Translations under genes and position numbers: made by a program
In this document: positions 25,991 to 33,717 of the stretch, one piece after another
Layout of the letters: every line of letters begins with the position of its first letter
Numbering within the stretch: the stretch's first letter is position 1
The notes under the pieces: generated by a model
Database searches by the model: none
Seen by the model: only the letters and a program-made list of their open reading frames with translations
What the model was told of the DNA's origin: nothing
Assembly: GCF_015767635.1 (NCBI RefSeq)
Contig: NZ_CP065230.1
Location: 2,542,001-2,606,000 of the forward strand
Origin: Halomonas sp. A40-4
GTDB taxonomy: Bacteria; Pseudomonadota; Gammaproteobacteria; Pseudomonadales; Halomonadaceae
Direction: 5' to 3'
DNA length: 64,000 nt

Positions 25991-26776
25991 ATGGCACAAC
26001 GCACCCATGTCATCAATTCCAATCAACCCGACACATCGTCATCAGCTATTCAGCCAGACGCTGCCTCGACAAACACACCGGCCTCCTTGGAGGCACATCC
26101 CACCGCCGACAGCACTGCGATCATTCAGGTGATCGAGCGTGCCGCGCTGAACCCGGACGTCGACATCGACAAGATGGAGCGTTTGCTGCAGATGCAGGAG
26201 CGGGTGATGGATCGCCAGGCCATGATGGCCTACAACGCGGCCATGGCAGCGATGCAGACAGAACTGCCCAGCATCGAGGAGCGCGGGCAAACCAACAACG
26301 GCTTCTACGCCACCCTGGAGGATATCGTCGATACCGTACGCCCGATCATGCAGAAGCATGGCTTTGCGGTGAGCTTTCGTATTCAGACGCAGGAGCGTGG
26401 TATCCAGATCACCGGTGTTCTGATGCACAAGGACGGTCACCGTGAAGAAACCAGCATGCTGCTGCCCGCCGATATCAGCGGTAACAAGAATGCGGTACAG
26501 GCGTTTGGTTCCTCGACAAGCTACGGCAAGCGTTACGTGCTGTGCGCGCTGCTCAATATCACCACCCGCGGCCAGGACGATAACGGCAATGCCAGTACCA
26601 AAGCGGGCATCAAGACAGTGACGGCGTTTCAGGCGGGACAGATCCAGCGGCTGATCAGCCAGTGCCCAGCGACGACCCAGGAATGGTTCAGCGGCAAGTA
26701 CGGGGCTGCAGTGCAGGTGCCCTATAGCGACTTCGACAAGCTGCGAGCGTCCCTCACCAAACGGGCCAATAAGTAA
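25991..26776 (+). CDS. ERF-family single-strand annealing protein
   Basis: 261 residues. Core motifs of the ERF superfamily: MMAYNAAMAAMQTELPSI, YATLEDIVDTVRPIMQKHGF and SSTSYGKRYVLCALLNI. ERF proteins bind ssDNA and anneal complementary strands, for phage- or ICE-type recombination, normally with a 5'-3' exonuclease. The exonuclease is the next gene. GGAGG stands before the ATG at 25991. Low-complexity Thr/Ser-rich N-terminus of about 45 residues is dispensable-looking. Confidence 0.9.
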   Translation: MAQRTHVINSNQPDTSSSAIQPDAASTNTPASLEAHPTADSTAIIQVIERAALNPDVDIDKMERLLQMQERVMDRQAMMAYNAAMAAMQTELPSIEERGQTNNGFYATLEDIVDTVRPIMQKHGFAVSFRIQTQERGIQITGVLMHKDGHREETSMLLPADISGNKNAVQAFGSSTSYGKRYVLCALLNITTRGQDDNGNASTKAGIKTVTAFQAGQIQRLISQCPATTQEWFSGKYGAAVQVPYSDFDKLRASLTKRANK

Positions 26777-26812
26777 CCGGCATTTCCCCCTATCTAACCC
26801 AAGGAGGCGACC

Positions 26813-27424
26813 ATGCAGATTCTCAACATGGCGCAAGGCTCTCCCGAGTGGCTGGCGGCGCGCCTGGGGCGCGTCACCATGTCGGAGCTCAAGACCTTGC
26901 TGGTCAACGGCAAGGGCCCTGGTGGATTCGGTGCCGGGGCCATTACCTACATGCATCAATTGATGGGCGAACGGATGACCGGTGAATTGGCCGAGCCATT
27001 TCAAGGCAATGCCCATACCCGGCGTGGTCATGAACTGGAAGGGGTGGCCCGTTCACTCTACGTCAATGCATCCGGCGAGCCGAGCCCGCAGGAAGTGGGC
27101 ATCATCCTCAATCATGACGTGGGCTATTCGCCCGACAGCCTGGTGGGCGCTAACGGGCTGCTGGAAATCAAAACCAAACTGCCCAAGTTCCAGATCGAGG
27201 TGCTGCTGAAGGGAGAAATACCGGAGGAACATATACCACAATGCCAGGGCGGCTTATGGGTCAGCGAGCGGGAATGGATCGACTTTGTCAGCTATTGGCC
27301 GGGCATGCCGCTGTTTATCAAGCGCGCCTACCGCGACGACATCATGATCCGCACCATTGCCGAGCGCGTCGAGGCCTTCCACGAAGAAATGGAGCGGCGT
27401 ATCAGCCAAGTGATGGTGGCATGA
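26813..27424 (+). CDS. YqaJ-like / lambda-type exonuclease
   Basis: 203 residues. N-terminus QGSPEWLAARLGRVTMSEL, then the catalytic GYSPDSLVGANGLLEIKTKLP with the Asp and E-x-K of the PD-(D/E)XK fold, and a final QCQGGLWVSERE helix. Functions as the 5'-3' exonuclease partner of the annealing protein. GGAGG 6 bp before the ATG. 36 bp after the ERF gene, so the two are co-transcribed. Confidence 0.9.
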   Translation: MQILNMAQGSPEWLAARLGRVTMSELKTLLVNGKGPGGFGAGAITYMHQLMGERMTGELAEPFQGNAHTRRGHELEGVARSLYVNASGEPSPQEVGIILNHDVGYSPDSLVGANGLLEIKTKLPKFQIEVLLKGEIPEEHIPQCQGGLWVSEREWIDFVSYWPGMPLFIKRAYRDDIMIRTIAERVEAFHEEMERRISQVMVA

Positions 27425-27467
27425 ACCCACCTCATCATCGACGAACCATATATCACATAACGACATA

Positions 27468-27502
27468 GACGCCGGGGCCACCACCTCGGCGTTTTCTTTT
27501 TT
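27468..27502 (+). terminator. Terminator-like hairpin abutting the RadC-like gene's RBS
   Basis: GACGCCGGGG and CACCTCGGCGT-like arms form a stem around a CCAC loop, followed by TTTTCTTTTTT. GGAG of the next gene begins only one base after the T-tract, so no promoter fits between them. Readthrough or antitermination would be needed for transcription of the RadC-like gene. Confidence 0.75.
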
Positions 27503-27512
27503 GGAGACAACC

Positions 27513-28010
27513 ATGACGAAAAGTAAACTCAAGGCCGGTGAAGTGGCAGGCACTTACCAAGTCGTAGAACCGGTTACCGAAGCTGACATCATCAACCTCG
27601 CCAAAGGCTTTGCACGTCGCAAACTTGCCAGAGGCTGCAAGATCACTCAGCCATCGCAAGCGTTCGAGCACTTGCGGCCACTGCTCCAGGACTACGAGCA
27701 CGAGGTGTTCAGCGTTCTGTTTCTCGACACTCAGCACCGTGTCATATGCTTCGAGGAAATGTTTCGGGGTACCATCGATACATCCAGCGTCTACCCCCGG
27801 GAAGTGCTCAAAGCTGCCCTCACCTACAACGCCGCGGCGGTCATCCTCGTACATAACCATCCAAGCGGTGACCCCGAACCAAGCGATTCGGATAGGCGAA
27901 TCACCCAGCAACTCAAGGAAGCCCTGGGGCTGATGGACATTCGGGTGATTGATCATGTGGTGGTAGGAAGCGAGGGGTGTAAGTCGTTTGCAGAAATGGG
28001 ATATTTGTAG
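27513..28010 (+). CDS. RadC-like JAB-domain protein
   Basis: 165 residues, only the MPN/JAB domain of RadC (the N-terminal helix-hairpin-helix is absent), typical of plasmid- and ICE-borne copies sometimes annotated anti-restriction. Metal motif VHNHPSGDPEPSDSD, upstream Glu in MLFLDTQH-like context (VLFLDTQHRVICFEEMF). Function unresolved. GGAG precedes the ATG at 27513. Followed by a strong terminator. Confidence 0.9.
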   Translation: MTKSKLKAGEVAGTYQVVEPVTEADIINLAKGFARRKLARGCKITQPSQAFEHLRPLLQDYEHEVFSVLFLDTQHRVICFEEMFRGTIDTSSVYPREVLKAALTYNAAAVILVHNHPSGDPEPSDSDRRITQQLKEALGLMDIRVIDHVVVGSEGCKSFAEMGYL

Positions 28011-28023
28011 CGGAAATGGAGAG

Positions 28024-28072
28024 CAACTTGGATCCGCCCGCCTGGGCGGGTCCAAGTTGGGATGTTTTCTTT
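28024..28072 (+). terminator. Terminator of the recombination block
   Basis: CAACTTGGATCCGCCCG and CGGGCGGGTCCAAGTTG-like arms form a long stem, followed by TTTTCTTTCTTTTTT. It lies 14 bp after the RadC-like stop and closes the block. Confidence 0.85.
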
Positions 28073-28315
28073 CTTTTTTATATCAGCTATCGGGCGAGGC
28101 TGTGTGAAAACAAAAAAACCAGTTGGGGATTACAGTATACAACCGCAATTGCGCCATTAACGGTCAGCTAGATAGGTTCACAACGTCCTCAATAATTAAA
28201 CCAACATCTACGTTGATCGATATAAAAGTCTAAGAAGCCTCTACTAAAGAGCCTTACCAGATTCTACAAGCGCAGTAGCGCCAAGCTCAGCAACTCTATG
28301 GTTGCATTGCTTGGA
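28073..28315. other. Non-coding stretch, nothing recognised
   Basis: AT-rich, no gene or clear hairpin. Separates the recombination block from IS remnants. Confidence 0.5.
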
Positions 28316-28750
28316 TCACCCCCCAGTACCGAGAATATTCATGAGGCGTTTCATGTTGTAAGCAAGCACCTGAAGGCTCATTTCCGTGCTGACGTTCTTA
28401 AGGCTCTTGGACATGAAGTGCGTTATTCCCATGCACGCTTTCAACTTGCCAAAGGGGTGCTCGACATTCTGACGACGGAGGCGCATCATGTTCGGCGTCC
28501 GGTCCAGTAGAGATTTTACCACCTCCAGTTTATCCTAGTGTTCCCAGCTTTTGATACGCCTATAGGTGCCCGTGGTGCATTGCGTTTTCATTGAGCAACA
28601 CTGATAGGCCGAGCACCAATAGCAATGTAGCTTGTTAGGCGAGGTTCTTGGCTTAGGGAAATAAGACGTTAAACCGGCATCGTGGCAAGCAAGAATTTTC
28701 CGTCTCTTAAAGTAACCGCGATCAGCTACGCCATGGAGGTCGCTAAAGCA
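28316..28750 (-). pseudogene. IS1182-family transposase remnant
   Basis: Two minus-strand fragments in different frames. The upstream one (about 28750-28555) reads VADRGYFKRRKILACHDAG and CWSA-like Cys-rich segments (YWCSAYQCCSMKTQC) then stops. The downstream one (28522-28316) reads MRLRRQNVEHPFGKLKACMG and ...ELSLQVLAYNMKRLMNILG, the typical C-terminus. A large part of the 5' end is missing. Inactive. Confidence 0.8.
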
Positions 28751-29007
28751 ACTAGCATCACGTGACTACTTGGACACCCGGTAAAGTTCCCCCGATCACT
28801 GCCTACATTAGTTACTTATGTGATACCCGTTTGTGACATAGCATATGACATATCCACAGAGCTCATGGAATCTAGATTTATTGTCAACGTGTTTTGTCAC
28901 ATCAAGCCTCTACATTTTGTAGGTATTCCCGCCCTTTAAAATGTCAAAGGGGACTAAATAACATCCGAGACGGCTGCCCGTTTCCAGCCTCATCCAGCCA
29001 TGGTCAG
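28751..29007. other. Non-coding stretch between IS remnants
   Basis: No gene recognised. Contains the start of an open frame (28894) whose first 38 codons do not resemble the IS3 fragment that follows. Confidence 0.4.
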
Positions 29008-29124
29008 TACCTGGAGCGTGAAGTACTGGAGAACGCTCCTGACCTCTTCGAAGCCAAACAGAAGTCCACCAAACAGTCCGACGAGCCTAATACCGATGAG
29101 CTCTATCACGGATTGGTCAACTGA
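29008..29124 (+). pseudogene. Possible IS3-family OrfA fragment
   Basis: The segment REVLENAPDLFEAKQKSTKQ followed by DELYHGLVN resembles the C-terminal part of IS3 OrfA proteins (ELYRQIGQL type). The frame ends there with no OrfB. Short and weak. Confidence 0.35.
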
Positions 29125-29774
29125 TGGAGAAGCGTATTTTTATGTCGCGCAAACTTGTTCAGTAAACCGTTAGAGTAAGTTTTTAACCGATACTTTCGCC
29201 ACTTTAACCAGAGATGGAAAAAACAACCGCATCAGAACTTGGCAACAATAATCAAGCCATAAAAATGACCGGACCCACCTAAAACACCAATGGTCTATTC
29301 AGCTAATACTTACCGAAGAGCACTGATTTTTCGGTGTACAACCCATAAAAGCTTGATGCCATTGCTAATTCATTTTGAATATCCAGTCGAGAGACACTGA
29401 GCGCACGAACTGCTTTAGATAACATTCTTGAGGAAGCGGTTCCTGGCAATAAAATCTTATAAGTGGTGAATTTGCCTTTTTAGATTGACGACCGATATTA
29501 CGCGCTGAGGGTCACATCAATTTCCGATAGTGATTGGCAAAACACCGGGGAGACCAGGGTAAAAAAATTAACCTCATTTGATAGTTCTTTTAAGGTTCTG
29601 TTCAGGTTTATGACATATGGTTTCCTGCATCTTCAGATTAGGAAATTGTATGAAATACAAAATGTATGTTGTTAACAGCTTGGCGGTATCGTCTTTCCAT
29701 CGCCCAATCCCTTACCTACCGCCGTCCCTTGGGTGTTGTCATCTCCAACGCAAGTATCAGCGGGGTTAATTTGG
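29125..29774. other. 650-bp stretch without a recognisable gene
   Basis: Stop codons in all frames. Marks the border between the mobile region and the metal island. The promoter of the cytochrome b561 gene should lie near its right end. No tRNA or att repeat was seen. Confidence 0.5.
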
Positions 29775-30290
29775 ATGGCTATTAACGACTCACAGAAATA
29801 TTACGGCTCGGTTAGCCGCCTGCTACATTGGATAACCGCGCTGCTGGTGACATTACAGCTCGCTAGTGCTTATATGAACAACTGGCAGCCGGGTAATGCA
29901 TTCAGCCAATTATTTCAGCCTTGGCATGCCACTGTGGGCTTTATGATTTTAGCGCTTGTTGGGCTGCGAATTGTTTGGCTGCTTTTTCAAATACGCAATC
30001 GCCCTCCGCATCAAGGTAAGGCGGTGCTGATAGGCCATCTATCTATTTATGCCTTATTGGTTGCGGCCCCAGTGAGTGGTTTACTACAAGGTTTTGGAAT
30101 TCGGTTATTTGATCATTTGGTTTCCAAGGGAATTGGCACACCCTTTGCAGAAGCCTCGCAAGCAATACATGGCCCCATTGCTTATTTGCTGACCGTACTC
30201 ATTGCAGGACATGTGTTCATGGCTTTATTCCACCACTGGGTTCATCGCGATGGCACGTTGTACCGCATGGTAGGGCAGGCAAAGAGTTAA
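29775..30290 (+). CDS. Cytochrome b561 (di-haem membrane protein)
   Basis: 171 residues with four membrane segments and the haem-binding His residues expected for bacterial b561 (SRLLHWITALLV; FQPWHATVGFMIL; QAIHGPIAYLL; GHVFMALFHHWVHRDG). Transfers electrons from ubiquinol in the inner membrane, possibly to superoxide. Start at 29775 (MAINDS) is chosen by family comparison; the SD is weak. Not obviously tied to metals, but copper clusters often carry such a gene. Confidence 0.85.
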   Translation: MAINDSQKYYGSVSRLLHWITALLVTLQLASAYMNNWQPGNAFSQLFQPWHATVGFMILALVGLRIVWLLFQIRNRPPHQGKAVLIGHLSIYALLVAAPVSGLLQGFGIRLFDHLVSKGIGTPFAEASQAIHGPIAYLLTVLIAGHVFMALFHHWVHRDGTLYRMVGQAKS

Positions 30291-30313
30291 TCCATGATGT
30301 TGTGCTATTAGGC

Positions 30314-30338
30314 CGCGAGCAGGTACCGCCTGCTCGCG
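30314..30338. terminator. Hairpin between convergent b561 and DUF411 genes
   Basis: CGCGAGCAGG and CCTGCTCGCG form a 10-bp stem. T-tracts are poor on both strands. It lies in the 50-bp convergent gap. Confidence 0.5.
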
Positions 30339-30341
30339 TCA

Positions 30342-30783
30342 TTAAGGCTCAAGTGTCATGAATGGCTCATCTTCCTGATCGGTAAAGCTATAAACCTCGT
30401 AGGGCTCCTGCTGTGGCCCAGGCATGCCCGGCGTACCAATCGGCATACCGGCCAAGCCAATGCCTGTCAGGCTGGTCTTCAAATAGCTTGGTGATGGCTT
30501 CCATCGGTACGTGGCCCTCAATCCAGTACTCGCCAATACCAATGGTATGACATGAACCCAGTCCGTGTGGTACCCCGGCCCGCTGCTTGATCTCGCCAAG
30601 CTCAGCATCGTCCACAATGGTGACATCTACGCCCTGCTCTTCCAGGTGGCGAGCGTATTCATTGCAGCAGCCGGATTGAGGGTTTTTGTACATCGTTGCT
30701 TCATCAGGCAGTCCTGCCTGGGCGGCTGTTGCTCCCAGCAATAGCGAGCCTGACACCAATAGTGAAGTGGTTTTTAGGTTTAT
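30342..30783 (-). pseudogene. DUF411 copper-associated protein, frameshifted and without a normal start
   Basis: Signal-like LLVSGSLLLGATAAQA, then TMYKNPQSGCCNEYARHLEE and GSCHTIGIGEYWIEGHVPME match the intact DUF411 protein at 62239. After EDQP the reading frame breaks near 30475 and the end of the protein (LAGMPIGTPGMPG...) continues in another frame. The expected start codon position has ATA, 12 bp after GAGGA, instead of ATG. Two defects make loss of function likely; a sequencing error cannot be ruled out for the frameshift. Confidence 0.75.
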
Positions 30784-30809
30784 AAGCGTATCCTCTATTA
30801 ATGAAAGAA

Positions 30810-30944
30810 CTAATTGGCGCGGCTGAACAGGTATTTGATGAGTGAGGCAATGCTCAATCCTACGAGTAACAGAAGCATGAAGGGCATTAACCAGGCTAAC
30901 CAGCCCATTGAGGCCATTACTGCAAAACAGTCTGCGTTCATCAT
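30810..30944 (-). CDS. Small membrane protein, LIKYLF family (copy 1)
   Basis: 44 residues: a short N-terminus with one Cys (MMNADCFAVM), then one hydrophobic helix (MPFMLLLLVGLSIASLIKYL) and a short tail. AGGAGG stands 6 bp before the ATG, excellent spacing. It resembles the 38-residue protein at 57443 in start (MM...C), a Met/Trp/Gly-rich segment and the ending LIKYLF. Both sit next to copper genes. Precedes the broken DUF411 gene by 26 bp in one transcription unit. Function unknown. Confidence 0.7.
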   Translation of the reverse strand: MMNADCFAVMASMGWLAWLMPFMLLLLVGLSIASLIKYLFSRAN

Positions 30945-31136
30945 GGTGGCCTCCTGACAATAGCGTGATGTTTAAAACCACTGAAAGCTTACGACCTATG
31001 GGGTTACCCCCTGGGTCAAGCCATGCCACCCTGCGGAAAAAGAAAGTTTGCTACAGATCATTTTTTTCTGGGCGAGTTCAGGCTCGTTTAAGGTTGGCGA
31101 CGTATAAAGAACGAGTCACACTCACCTTGGAGGCAA

Positions 31137-31646
31137 ATGACTATGCGCAAGACCCATCTTACATCCAGCTTATTAGCTCTTTCACTGAGTATACTTGCCG
31201 GCGCTGCCTGGGCGGGACCTGGACACGGCGGCGGCGAAAGCGACCTTAGCGATGCTGATGCTGAGCGCACGATTAGCATCGACGCAGGCGATATGTGGTT
31301 CGACCCTGATGAGCTGGAAATGGCCGCCGGAGAGATCGTGAAATTTGAAATTACCAACACTGGCAGTATTGAGCATGAGTTCGTGATCGGCAGCAAGGAA
31401 GCCCAAGAAGCACATCGTAAAATGATGCAAGAAATGGCAGGTGGCGAAGGCCATGATATGTCCAACATGTCAGAAGGCGAAGGTCACGATATGTCTGATG
31501 GTAGTAGCATGGCAGCCGTTACTATTGCCGCCGGTGAAACCGAATCTCTACTATGGCGAGTTCCCGATAATGCTGACGAGTTAGAGTACGCCTGCAACAT
31601 CCCCGGCCACTATGAATCCGGCATGTACGGTAATTTTTCTTTCTAA
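31137..31646 (+). CDS. Periplasmic cupredoxin
   Basis: Signal peptide (SSLLALSLSILAGAAWA) and one cupredoxin domain. Type-1 copper ligands are visible: His in IEHEFVIG, and Cys-His-Met in CNIPGHYESGM. Between strands lies a His/Met-rich insertion (GHDMSNMSEGEGHDMSDG) that may bind extra copper. The start may be 31137 or 31143 (second ATG); GGAGG better fits the second. Followed 15 bp later by the response-regulator gene. Likely carries copper in the periplasm. Confidence 0.88.
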   Translation: MTMRKTHLTSSLLALSLSILAGAAWAGPGHGGGESDLSDADAERTISIDAGDMWFDPDELEMAAGEIVKFEITNTGSIEHEFVIGSKEAQEAHRKMMQEMAGGEGHDMSNMSEGEGHDMSDGSSMAAVTIAAGETESLLWRVPDNADELEYACNIPGHYESGMYGNFSF

Positions 31647-31661
31647 GCAGACCTTTTACCA

Positions 31662-32327
31662 ATGAGACTGTTGCTATTAGAAGACGATGACTTGCTGGCC
31701 GAAAGCTTGGCAGAGAGTCTAAAAGACAACGGTTACCTGGTCGACGTGGCCCCCACTGTTAAGGCGGCCACGTCGTTCATGGCCACCGAAGAATACGCGC
31801 TTGCCATTCTCGATATTGGGCTGCCCGATGGCTCGGGGCTTGAGCTGCTAGCCCATTGGCGTAAGCAGAAACGCGCCACTCCTATTTTGATACTCACCGC
31901 GCGCGACACCTGGGAAGACAAGGTGGTTGGCTTGGAAACTGGCGCCGATGATTACCTGACCAAACCCTTCCACGAAGCCGAGCTGATGGCTCGCCTAAAG
32001 GCACTGCTGCGTAGGCAGTCTGGCCAGTTATCCCAAGTCATCACACTGAACGGGGTGTCTCTGGACGAAGCCGGTCAGCGCGTTTGCCGTGAAGACACCA
32101 CATGGCGTTCGCTGACTGCCACCGAGTTTCGGCTGCTGCGCTACCTGATGCACCACCCGGACCGCATTCACTCCAAGGAGCGCTTACTGGAACAGCTTTA
32201 CGCGTTGGAGCAAGACGCCCCCGCACCCAATCTGGTTGAGGTATACGTGGCTCGCCTGCGCCGGTATCTTGGCAAGCCAATCATCCAGACGCGCCGCGGC
32301 CAGGGATACGTTTTTGTTTCACGTTAA
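31662..32327 (+). CDS. OmpR-family response regulator, copper cluster
   Basis: 221 residues: receiver domain with acidic patch LLEDDDL, phosphorylated Asp in LAILDIGLPDGSG, Thr in ILTARD and Lys in YLTKPF; then a winged-helix DNA-binding domain ending IQTRRGQGYVFV. Overlaps the kinase start by about 14 bp. Position between cupredoxin and CopA suggests a CopR-like role, not proved by sequence. Confidence 0.93.
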   Translation: MRLLLLEDDDLLAESLAESLKDNGYLVDVAPTVKAATSFMATEEYALAILDIGLPDGSGLELLAHWRKQKRATPILILTARDTWEDKVVGLETGADDYLTKPFHEAELMARLKALLRRQSGQLSQVITLNGVSLDEAGQRVCREDTTWRSLTATEFRLLRYLMHHPDRIHSKERLLEQLYALEQDAPAPNLVEVYVARLRRYLGKPIIQTRRGQGYVFVSR

Positions 32328-33648
32328 TAAACGCAGCTTACAGTTTCGCCTGCTCGCCTGGCTGGGCGGTGTCGCGCTGCTGGTAGTCGGCCTGACCTGG
32401 CTACTGCACGGCGTATTCCTGCAAAATCTTGCCAAGGACTTTCTGGGCGAGCGCCTCAAGCGTGAAGCCGACCACGCGGTCGCACAACTCGAACAAGACC
32501 GCCTGGCGGTTCCCACATCGCTAGCCTCGACAAGCGAAGCCTACCAGGTCTTTCATCACCTTTACGTGCTGCGCCTCAACGGAGAGATCAGCGCCTCAGA
32601 CCCAGTCTGGCAACGACAACTTGCCCCACTACTTAACGGAAAAGGGGATGCACTGATCGAGGTAACGCGCGGCGAGCGACACTTATTGGTGTATCGCCAG
32701 CATTTCGAATGGCAAGGCGCCAACGGCGTGTTGCTGATTGGTGAGGATTTTTCCCAAGTCGAAGCAGGCCTAGGTACTTTGCACTGGTGGGTGGGCGGCA
32801 TCGCTGCGGGCATGCTCGCGGTGCTGGTCACGCTCAATATGCTGGCCGTCAATCGCGGATTAAGGCCGCTTTGGCAACTGCGTTATCAATTGGAAGCATT
32901 GCAAGCGGGCGACCGCCAGCGCCTCTCGCTAAAAGCGCCCGACGAACTCGACGCGCTTGTTGCCCAGCTTAACCGCTTTATGGACGACATTGACCTGCGC
33001 CTTAAACGCTCACGTGAGTCGGTCGCTAACCTTTCCCACGCGCTGAAAACCCCGTTGGCCGCCGTTACCCAAGTACTAAGCGGCAACCGACCGATTGATG
33101 AAAACCGCCGCCGGAAATTGCTGATGCGCATCGAGGACATCAACGCCCAGCTGGATGCTGAGCTGCGCCGTGCACGCATCGCAGGTCCTCATGCGGGTCG
33201 CATGACCCACCTGACCCGTGACAGTCAACGTCTGATGGAGATGTTTCGTAGCCTCTACTCTGAACAGTTGTTCGAGCTGACGCAGGCGATTGACGCGCGC
33301 GACCAAGTGCCGATCGATGCCCACGATTACGCCGAAATACTGGGCATCGTGCTGGATAACGCTGGCAAATGGGCCACCAGCGAGATTCGCTGCCACATTA
33401 GCACCTCATCAGACGCACTGACTTTAACGATTGACGATGACGGCCCCGGCGTTGCCGAAAGCGATATGGTGCGCCTCGGCGAGCGTGGCACCCGACTGGA
33501 TGAGCACCACCCTGGCTATGGCCTGGGACTAGCTATTCTCTCACAGCTGGTAGCGCGTTATCACGGTCGCTGCCAGTTTGAGCACAGCCCGTTGGGTGGC
33601 CTTCGGGTCATCACCACATTGCCAATGACAGGCGTCACCTCCGCTTAA
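32314..33648 (+). CDS. Sensor histidine kinase, copper cluster
   Basis: 444 residues. Two membrane helices (LLAWLGGVALLVVGLTWLL; WWVGGIAAGMLAVLVTLNML) flank a periplasmic sensor of about 120 residues. H-box VANLSHALKTPLAA, N-box LGIVLDNAGKW, G-boxes IDDDGPGVAE and GYGLGLAIL are complete. The SHALKTPLA form resembles PhoQ-type kinases. No ATG is present; TTG at 32314 with CAGGGA upstream is the best start and overlaps the regulator gene. Confidence 0.9.
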   Translation: MFHVNKRSLQFRLLAWLGGVALLVVGLTWLLHGVFLQNLAKDFLGERLKREADHAVAQLEQDRLAVPTSLASTSEAYQVFHHLYVLRLNGEISASDPVWQRQLAPLLNGKGDALIEVTRGERHLLVYRQHFEWQGANGVLLIGEDFSQVEAGLGTLHWWVGGIAAGMLAVLVTLNMLAVNRGLRPLWQLRYQLEALQAGDRQRLSLKAPDELDALVAQLNRFMDDIDLRLKRSRESVANLSHALKTPLAAVTQVLSGNRPIDENRRRKLLMRIEDINAQLDAELRRARIAGPHAGRMTHLTRDSQRLMEMFRSLYSEQLFELTQAIDARDQVPIDAHDYAEILGIVLDNAGKWATSEIRCHISTSSDALTLTIDDDGPGVAESDMVRLGERGTRLDEHHPGYGLGLAILSQLVARYHGRCQFEHSPLGGLRVITTLPMTGVTSA

Positions 33649-33717
33649 CTGCTTTTTCAGCGTTGATTCAGCTTTCTCCCCCAAGATGATGTCATTCATC
33701 AGCGATGGGAGTTTTAC

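Noticed and set aside
26042..27031. Minus-strand open frame of 329 codons across the ERF and exonuclease genes
   Set aside because: Spans two well-supported plus-strand genes and lacks any recognisable motif; a GC-rich shadow.
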